Under the pieces are notes generated by a model, which saw nothing but the letters and a program-made list of their open reading frames with translations, did not search any database and was not told the origin of the DNA. From the NCBI GenBank assembly GCA_003158895.1, contig PMLO01000032.1, positions 313 through 17,324 on the forward strand: a stretch of DNA of 17,012 bases, in the 5' to 3' direction. Position 1 is the first letter of the stretch, and each line of letters opens with the position of its first letter. Shown piece by piece: positions 12,616 through 17,012 of this stretch. The DNA is from Propionibacteriaceae bacterium (GTDB lineage Bacteria; Actinomycetota; Actinomycetes; Propionibacteriales; Propionibacteriaceae). The translations under genes were made by a program, and so were the position numbers.

Positions 12616-12969
12616 TCAGACTCGTCGACGCCTCCCGACCCAGACGACAACGATGCCGGCTACCAGCATCACCAGCGCGCCCACCAACGCAGGAATCACT
12701 TCCCGCGTGACCGGTAGAGGTCAGAGCGCTGGCTTCGGGTACGAGAGCCCTGCAGGGATCGTTGTTGCTGACAGGGATCTTGGAGGTGACGCCGATGCCG
12801 GTCACCGTCGCCATGTCGCGAGGACAGTAGGTCTACCGACGGCGATCAACCCCACCAGGAGCGCCACGCTCAAAAGGCGGGTGCACCCCCACACAGCGGG
12901 TACACCCCCACGTATCCGCGTCCGCACATTCCGGCGCGCCCTCGGATGGAGCTTGGCAATCGCATTCAT
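12616..12969 (-). pseudogene. Possible broken small sortase-anchored (LPxTG-type) surface protein
   Basis: Three frames together look like one short surface protein. From ATG 12969 (good AGAGGAAAT site) comes MNAIAKLHPRARRN..., ending in a signal-peptide-like core LLSVALLVGLIAVG and ALAT-type end, stopping at 12802. From 12814 another frame reads MATVTGIGVTSKIPVSNN. From 12717 a third reads LPVTREVIPALVGALVMLVA, then IVVVWVGRRRRV and a TGA at 12616. LPxT, a hydrophobic helix and an Arg tail is the sortase sorting-signal plan, with Arg where LPxTG has Gly. Two frameshifts and a lost Gly imply decay. The alternative is two tiny independent genes, a 55-aa protein (12802-12969) and a 27-aa single-helix protein (12616-12699). 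Confidence 0.42.
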
Positions 12970-13363
12970 GATTTCCTCTTTTCGCAAGCATCGCCCGGAA
13001 AGACGCGTCACGCCAACCCAATGCCCTGCTTGACCGTGATAGGTTGCCAAAGCAGAACTTGCTCGACCGGCGATGTCCGCGAATGGTGGACGATGTCAGT
13101 TCACCCTATAATTCACCTGTACCCCCGACGACGCGTTCCCATCGTCGGAGCGAATGCCCCCGCAACACCATGCGGCCGTCTGGCGATCCCACAGCCGACC
13201 GCACGTTTAGGGCAAGCAGCATCTTGTCAACCGCGGTGCAGCGCGATCGAAGTCAGGAGGACAACGAACGGGACCCGACCACGTGGTGCGAGAGTCTGCG
13301 GCCCTGCAGCGTTGTGGTGAGCGGTGAGGCAGCGAGTCTTGGTGATCTGGAAATGTAGGTCCT
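12970..13363. other. Gap upstream of the ABC-F remnant; one AT-rich box only
   Basis: No frame here looks coding. A perfect TATAAT at 13107-13112 stands out in this GC-rich DNA, but the -35 position 16-18 nt upstream (TGGTGG region) is a poor match and no gene starts soon after it. The SD-like AGGAGG at about 13256 is not followed by a convincing frame. Confidence 0.4.
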
Positions 13364-13573
13364 GTGCTCTCGATGACGGATGTCGAGGTACGAGCAGGAG
13401 CTCGGCTCCTGCTCAGCCCTCTGTCGTTCCCGGTGAACCCCGGCGAAACGATCGGCCTGGCCGGCCGCAACGGGGCCGGCCAGGCGACGCCGACGAGACA
13501 TCGATGGCGACCGATCCCTTCGAGCCAAGGCCGCCCGATCACGCGATTTGAGCACCCGTGCAGACGAGCGTGA
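13364..13573 (+). pseudogene. N-terminal remnant of an ABC-F-type ATPase
   Basis: From GTG 13364 the frame reads MLSMTDVEVRAGARLLLSPL, then SFPVNPGETIGLAGRNGAGQ. This is the first ~40 residues of actinobacterial ABC-F proteins (MIxVTDVEVRxGARLLLxxxSFRVxPGDRIGLVGRNGAGKTT), soluble paired-ATPase factors that act on ribosomes. The Walker A loop GRNGAGKTT has become GRNGAGQAT, so the ATP-binding Lys is lost. Immediately after it the homology ends; the remaining residues (PTRHRWRPIPSSQG...) are unrelated. About 500 residues are missing. This is a dead fragment, not a short functional gene. What truncated it is not visible; no IS end lies at the breakpoint. Confidence 0.75.
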
Positions 13574-13601
13574 GAACCGACATGTCCGCGACGCTCACGC
13601 T
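13567..13601. terminator. Hairpin between the ABC-F remnant and the LuxR gene
   Basis: AGCGTGAG (13567-13574) and CTCACGCT (13594-13601) are perfect inverted 8-mers around a 19-nt loop. They are followed by a second small repeat, CTAAC...GTTAG (13600-13620), overlapping the LuxR stop. It sits where transcripts from both strands converge and may serve as a bidirectional terminator. Confidence 0.4.
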
Positions 13602-13616
13602 AACTAACAGGTGTCG

Positions 13617-15080
13617 TTAGTGCTCTGGGTGTGCGCGCTCGTAGAAGCCCCCTCGTTCGAGGAGGTCAACAGCCTCTTCCCGCGAGGAGACGCCGAGCTT
13701 CGCGTACAGGCTCCGGAGTTGCGACTTCAAAGTGTTAGTCGACACATACAAGCTGGCCGCGATGTCTCCAAGCGGCACGTCGCTGCGGAGTCGGTCGGCC
13801 ACCACCGACTCACGTTGGGTGAGACGTGGCATCAACACCGGGGACTGGTTCTTCGGACGAGCCTCAGCCCTGTGCGACACATCAGCTACAGCCTGAGCCA
13901 GGTCAGGCTCCCTCTGGACGAGCCTGGCCAGCAGGAGGTCGAGCTCATCTGCAGCCAACCCCAGAAACGGCGTCAGCGCACCGGCCGCGACCATGATCCG
14001 GAAAGCCTCAGAGAAGGCCTTGTCCGCAGCATCAACGTGTCCCAGACGATGATTGGCAACCGCTCGCCGCAGAAGGATCGACGACAAGGTCCGCAGATTA
14101 TGCTTGGACCCCATTCGAAGACAGCGGTCGGTAGTCAGCAGCGCTTCCCGGTTCTCCCCGAGCTGGAGATACGCGGTAGCCCGCTGAAGGTCGAAACACA
14201 GGGCATGGTCGCCGAGCGAGTCGAGGCCATCCAGGAGGTTGAGCGCACGACCAGGCTCACCACGATGCACGAGCGCCATGCCCTGCAACCCGGCCGAGAA
14301 CCCTGTGACAAGGCGCGGAATGAGTGAGGCATCGGAACCGCTGGAGACACCAGTTGCGGCGACCAGCGCCCCGTCGTAGTCCTCACGAAGCATGCACAAC
14401 CAGCCAGTCGCCAACTGGCCGAACGCGATCCAAATCGGGCCCTGACCGGGAACTAGCGCGAACCGGCCCCGCAGCGACTCCAGCGAGTCCGCGTCCAGCC
14501 GGGCGTAAGCGATCATCATGTCGGCAAGAAAGAGGGGCAGCCCGGAAGTGTTCTGAACCCAGCGATTCGCCGCCTCAAGCTCCCCGCACCTGACGCTCGC
14601 CTCCTCGGCGCGGGTGAACTCACCGTTGAGCGCCAAACTGCACGCCAGCAATGCGAGCGCCCGATACCGACACGCGTCGTTGTCGGCCTCATCTGCATAG
14701 TCACCCGCCAGCCGTGCCTGCAGCGTCCCTTGCCTGACCAGGCCGCTAGTCAAGTACGCCTCAGCCACAGCTGCGTGACACAGCGACCGCACATCCGGCA
14801 GAAGATCGTCTCCACTCGTCCGCGGCAACCACACCGCCTCGAAGTCGGCCAGATCAATGCTGTCTTCCGCGAGGGCCGAGTAGACCCGGGATCGAAGAAT
14901 CGCGCCGCCGACCAGACGCCTCGATCCGGCGGACAGGCCCGCCACCGTCTTAACGTCGGCTGACAGCATGGCATCCAAAGCGGACCGGGAAACGACTGGA
15001 CGCCCCGGCATGGTCGCAGTAAGCACCCTTGCTGCGACAGCGGTCAGAGATCCCCGCGACAATCCAGGCGCCGTGGTCAT
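13617..15080 (-). CDS. LuxR-type transcriptional regulator with helical-repeat sensor region
   Basis: The 487-residue protein ends in a LuxR/FixJ helix-turn-helix: LTQRESVVADRLRSDVPLGD, then IAASLYVSTNTLKSQLRSLY and AKLGVSSREEAVDLL. The preceding ~350 residues are Ala/Leu-rich helix pairs (ALALLACSLALNGEFTRAEE, then LGENREALLTTDRCL and AVANHRLGHVDAADKAF) that read as TPR-like repeats, as in the C-terminal half of MalT/LAL regulators. The N-terminal STAND NTPase domain of those proteins is absent. The protein resembles a MalT C-terminal module alone, a form seen as stand-alone genes in actinobacteria. ATG 15080 has a GAGGAG site. No target operon is adjacent; it may act elsewhere in the genome. 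Length and frame look intact. Confidence 0.92.
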   Translation of the reverse strand: MTTAPGLSRGSLTAVAARVLTATMPGRPVVSRSALDAMLSADVKTVAGLSAGSRRLVGGAILRSRVYSALAEDSIDLADFEAVWLPRTSGDDLLPDVRSLCHAAVAEAYLTSGLVRQGTLQARLAGDYADEADNDACRYRALALLACSLALNGEFTRAEEASVRCGELEAANRWVQNTSGLPLFLADMMIAYARLDADSLESLRGRFALVPGQGPIWIAFGQLATGWLCMLREDYDGALVAATGVSSGSDASLIPRLVTGFSAGLQGMALVHRGEPGRALNLLDGLDSLGDHALCFDLQRATAYLQLGENREALLTTDRCLRMGSKHNLRTLSSILLRRAVANHRLGHVDAADKAFSEAFRIMVAAGALTPFLGLAADELDLLLARLVQREPDLAQAVADVSHRAEARPKNQSPVLMPRLTQRESVVADRLRSDVPLGDIAASLYVSTNTLKSQLRSLYAKLGVSSREEAVDLLERGGFYERAHPEH

Positions 15081-15144
15081 TGCTCGCGCTCCTCGACAAG
15101 ACTGCTTCCGGTGTGCGCCGACTTAGCCGACGAACCCGATCAAG

Positions 15145-15500
15145 ATGCCGGGCGGAACCCCTACGGTAATGAAACTCTCCTTGCTTCGGACCCCTACCCG
15201 ACACTTGACGATACCGCTATTGACTGCCCTTGCCTGGTCAGCGGGGCGACCCGGCGGTATCGAGTCGGCGGCGGCCCGTCTGAGGGCCGGTGCCCAGGTG
15301 GATGCTCGGCAGCGCAAGGCGAGGCAACACCGTTAATGATCGCCGCAGGCCCTGGGGACGTTGAATTGGTGCGGTTGCTGCCTTTCGGCGGGTGGCGACG
15401 TCGCAGCAGTGGATGCACTGGGAGGCAACGCGTTGACGCGCGCGGCGAGCCCAGCAGCGTCAACCGTGTTGATTGCCTGCGGCGCCGGTGGCCCGCCGGC
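15145..15500 (+). pseudogene. Ankyrin-repeat protein pseudogene with two frameshifts
   Basis: Three successive frames read as one ankyrin protein. GGIESAAARLRAGAQVDAR is in the first (to ~15318). GEATPLMIAAGPGDVELVRLL is in the second (to ~15380). LSAGGDVAAVDALGGNALTR is in the third (from ~15380). Each piece fits the consensus GxTPLMxAAxxGxxxxVxLLLxAGADVxAxD in order. At the second junction, removing one C from CTGCCTTTCG restores RLLLSAGGDV, so a single-base insertion is the likely cause. The upstream part (MKLSLLRTPTRHLT...) may be a degraded signal peptide, and after ~15470 the similarity fades. Intact actinobacterial versions are often exported lipoproteins with several repeats. The true 5' end is uncertain. 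Confidence 0.72.
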
Positions 15501-15513
15501 TAGGTACCGAACC

Positions 15514-15858
15514 TCACTGAGTTGTGGGATGCAACTGGCTCCCGCCTTCGGCCCAGGGCCAGACGGCCACGAACGCCAGGCCGGTCGGCCTGTTGATGAG
15601 AATGGTGACGCCGCACCGCGGGACGGTGCTGAGTTTCCTCTCCACTGCCGTCAGAAGCCGATCGATTCGGTCCTGCGGAGCCAACTCCCGTACGACCGCG
15701 CCAGCTGCACTCACCAGCCAGGGTGTGGTGGTCTCGACCTGGCGCACGATCGACTCCCGCTTTACCGCCGCGAGGACACCGAAGGGAGGCGAACCCGAGT
15801 CGCCCGAGTCCAACTGGATCACAGTCAGTCGAACGGTCTGGTTCTGGGCCATCGTCAT
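15514..15858 (-). CDS. Hypothetical protein, last gene of the ECF sigma operon
   Basis: I do not recognise this 114-residue protein (MTMAQNQTVRLTVIQLDSGD, then GVTILINRPTGLAFVAVWPW). The two ends look like beta-strands and the centre (VRELAPQDRIDRLLTAVERK) like an amphipathic helix, so a compact alpha/beta cytoplasmic protein is likely. No membrane helix or Cys/His zinc-binding anti-sigma motif is present. AGGAGAG lies 7 nt before ATG 15858 and begins inside the stop of the previous 49-codon gene, 9 nt away. It belongs with the sigma factor, perhaps as its regulator or effector, but no sequence feature proves this. Confidence 0.74.
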   Translation of the reverse strand: MTMAQNQTVRLTVIQLDSGDSGSPPFGVLAAVKRESIVRQVETTTPWLVSAAGAVVRELAPQDRIDRLLTAVERKLSTVPRCGVTILINRPTGLAFVAVWPWAEGGSQLHPTTQ

Positions 15859-15867
15859 AATTCTCTC

Positions 15868-16017
15868 CTAGTCGTTGTTCATTTGCTCGAGGCGTCGCAC
15901 TTGGGTCATGAGGGCGCCGCGGACGTGAACAGGGAGGCCACTTGCGTCGTTCGCTGTAGTCACCTGTACGACTTGGAGAGACGACCCTGACCGAGCACCA
16001 AGCCGTACGGCGCTCAT
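15868..16017 (-). CDS. Tiny hypothetical gene (49 aa) overlapping the sigma factor stop
   Basis: The ATG at 16017 overlaps the sigma factor stop as ATGA. The frame reads MSAVRLGARSGSSLQVVQVT, then GLPVHVRGALMTQVRRLEQM, and ends TAG at 15868. Its spacing is exact on both sides: 4-nt overlap before and 9 nt to the next ATG after. Third positions are mostly G/C and no other frame in this gap is sensible. The ending RGALMTQVRRLEQMNND looks like a helix. No family is recognised. Such small coupled products behind ECF sigma genes can be anti-sigma or accessory peptides; this is inference. Confidence 0.6.
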   Translation of the reverse strand: MSAVRLGARSGSSLQVVQVTTANDASGLPVHVRGALMTQVRRLEQMNND

Positions 16018-16643
16018 CGCTGTGGGGTCTTGACCCGAACACTGACCCGATCCGGCTTCGCCAGGCCGGCCTCCAGCAGGACACGCCCCAGACCCTTGCG
16101 AGCTCGGTAAGCGAGCTGAGGCACCGACTCCGGCCGCAGCCCGAGATGGACACCCACATCAATGCGGTCCCACCCGGCCACGTAGGTCAGCCACAGCACC
16201 TGCCGCCACCGTTCCGGCAGGCTGCCGAACGCCTCACGGATCAGGATCGAATCGTCGATGGCGTCACCGGCTGGGGCCACTGTCATCCACGTCACCAACT
16301 CAGACGCAAACTCGCGACGCGCGCGGAAGAAGTCGACCGCGCCGTTACGCACCGCTCTCATCAGGTATGGCCGCAAGTTCTCCACCGGCCCCCCGCCAGC
16401 CAGCACCAATCGGAACACCCGTTCGAACGCGCCCGATACCAGGTCCTCAGCGGTTACCGGATCTACCAAGCGCCGTGCGACGGTCAAAGCTTCTGCCCGA
16501 TGACGGCCCGCCAGCGGCCCGGCCGCCTCAAGGTTGCCGCGCCGCAGATCGGCCAACAAAGCCGCGTCAGAGCCAAATTCCCCATCGTCGTCTTGCGGCA
16601 AGCTCACCAGTTCCGCCCAGTCATCCTCGCCCGAAGTCAACAT
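16014..16643 (-). CDS. ECF-type RNA polymerase sigma factor (sigma-70 family)
   Basis: The 209-residue product (from ATG 16643) has region 2 at ~45-115 (RHRAEALTVARRLVDPVTAE, then DLVSGAFERVFRLV and PYLMRAVRNGAVDFFRARRE) and region 4 at ~140-195 (REAFGSLPERWRQVLWLTYV, then GVHLGLRPESVPQLAYRARK). Both are in the order of extracytoplasmic-function sigma factors, which direct RNA polymerase to a few stress- or signal-responsive promoters. The ~40 residues before region 2 are acidic. A longer start at 16763 adds a Gly/Arg-rich stretch without homology, so ATG 16643 is preferred, though its ribosome-binding site is weak. There is no typical transmembrane or zinc anti-sigma gene next to it; instead two unknown genes follow tightly. 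Confidence 0.88.
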   Translation of the reverse strand: MLTSGEDDWAELVSLPQDDDGEFGSDAALLADLRRGNLEAAGPLAGRHRAEALTVARRLVDPVTAEDLVSGAFERVFRLVLAGGGPVENLRPYLMRAVRNGAVDFFRARREFASELVTWMTVAPAGDAIDDSILIREAFGSLPERWRQVLWLTYVAGWDRIDVGVHLGLRPESVPQLAYRARKGLGRVLLEAGLAKPDRVSVRVKTPQR

Positions 16644-16810
16644 TCGAGCCCTGTGCCCGTTGAAAGAGCCGCCAACTGCCCGCCCGCTTTTGCCCTCGAC
16701 GCACCAAGCGCTGTCCAAGGCCGACGCATTCCGACTCCATGGTCGCCCCCCAATTCGCACCAACTGAAGCTTGATCTAGTTAAACCACAACCCACCGGAT
16801 CTCCACCGCT

Positions 16811-16841
16811 ATCACCCGCGACATCACCCTCGACATCACCC
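16811..16841. repeat. Three ATCACCC direct repeats at exact 12-bp spacing
   Basis: ATCACCC starts at 16811, 16823 and 16835. The unit CGACATCACCCT is perfectly duplicated (16819-16830 and 16831-16842). The array lies between the end of the upstream minus-strand gene (16857) and the sigma factor. A 25-codon frame with a TGATG overlap runs through it on the minus strand (MRPPFRVMSRVMSRV...), so it may be coding repetition or an operator. Confidence 0.55.
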
Positions 16842-16856
16842 TGAACGGTGGCCGCA

Positions 16857-17012
16857 TCAGTCAGCCTCTTCCCAGGCGCGTCCTTCCGGGATGTAGAGCA
16901 CGAGAGTCTCGCGTACGTCGGCGATCAGGGTGGGAACAGGAATCAAGTCGTCGGGGCCCGTAACGTCGACGATGCGTCCCGCGTGGTTCTCCAGGCCGTA
17001 GCCGTTGCCGTC
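16857..17012 (-). CDS. 3' end of an unknown gene running off the window
   Basis: The last 51 codons of a minus-strand gene (DGNGYGLENHAGRIVDVTGP, then DDLIPVPTLIADVRETLVLY and IPEGRAWEEAD) end with TGA at 16857. Codon use is strongly G/C-ended and the peptide looks like a regular soluble domain, so it is a real gene. I do not recognise the family from this portion. It is oriented like the ECF sigma gene and lies about 210 nt upstream of the sigma start. Membership in the same operon is possible but not shown. Confidence 0.7.
   Translation of the reverse strand, partial: DGNGYGLENHAGRIVDVTGPDDLIPVPTLIADVRETLVLYIPEGRAWEEAD

Noticed and set aside
13107..13112. Perfect TATAAT box
   Set aside because: No matching -35 at 16-18 nt and no gene start at a sensible distance on the plus strand.
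13611..14327. 238-codon plus-strand frame
   Set aside because: Antisense to the intact LuxR-type regulator.
15500..16162. 220-codon minus-strand frame
   Set aside because: Different frame across the sigma factor end and two small genes that have proper starts and overlaps; composition is Arg/Ser/Pro-rich.
1..17012. CRISPR arrays, rRNA genes or phage structural genes
   Set aside because: No regularly spaced repeats with spacers, no rRNA-like stretches and no capsid, portal or tail signatures were seen.

Overview
The window is high-GC DNA with frequent GTG starts, ATGA/GTGA translational overlaps and TAnnnT boxes placed 6-8 nt before start codons (the layout of leaderless transcripts). All of this points to an actinomycete. 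The homologies I recall (IS256/ISL3 types, plasmid-type ParA, NERD-type N-terminus) fit a Nocardioides-like or related soil actinobacterium, but genus cannot be fixed from the sequence. It reads as an accessory region or insertion hotspot: small cargo genes (three GNAT acetyltransferases, one NUDIX hydrolase) are mixed with recombinases, an intact ISL3 element and at least six decayed gene remnants.

Layout. 1-1000: tail of an IS256 transposase, then a chain of small unknown ORFs joined by ATGA overlaps. 1004-2070 (-): tyrosine recombinase lacking its N-terminal core-binding domain, ATGA-coupled to a stub that looks like the start of a serine recombinase. 2171-3096 (+): six-helix membrane protein plus winged-helix regulator, overlapping by 4 nt. 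3246-4057: a doubtful small ORF and a GNAT with a probable leaderless promoter. 4155-4224: a large interrupted palindrome. 4382-5128 (-): small operon with an excisionase-like HTH protein and upstream short ORFs. 5301-5605: frameshifted NERD-type N-terminus. 5670-7037 (-): GNAT, serine resolvase and a candidate res-like site. 7217-8030: IS110 remnant and NUDIX hydrolase. 8033-9481: complete ISL3 element with a hairpin abutting the transposase start codon. 9662-10186 (-): third GNAT. 10606-10895 (-): IS256 remnant. 10977-12548 (-): ParA/MinD-like ATPase and a small upstream ORF. 12616-12969 (-): possible broken LPxTG surface protein followed by a terminator-like hairpin. 13364-13573: ABC-F ATPase remnant whose Walker A lysine is lost. 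13617-15080 (-): LuxR-type regulator. 15145-15500: ankyrin-repeat pseudogene. 15514-16643 (-): ECF sigma factor operon with two unknown downstream genes, one only 49 codons long. 16857-17012 (-): 3' end of an unknown gene.

The intact functional units look independent rather than one pathway: (a) membrane protein/wHTH regulator, (b) xis-type operon, (c) ParA-like operon, (d) the ECF sigma operon, (e) stand-alone acetyltransferases and NUDIX as cargo. The excisionase, resolvase, truncated integrase and plasmid-type ParA suggest the relics of one or more integrative or conjugative elements. I did not find a clearly novel multi-gene defence or biosynthetic system. The least explained pieces are the ECF sigma operon, the 4155-4224 palindrome and the 4.4-5.1 kb small-gene operon.
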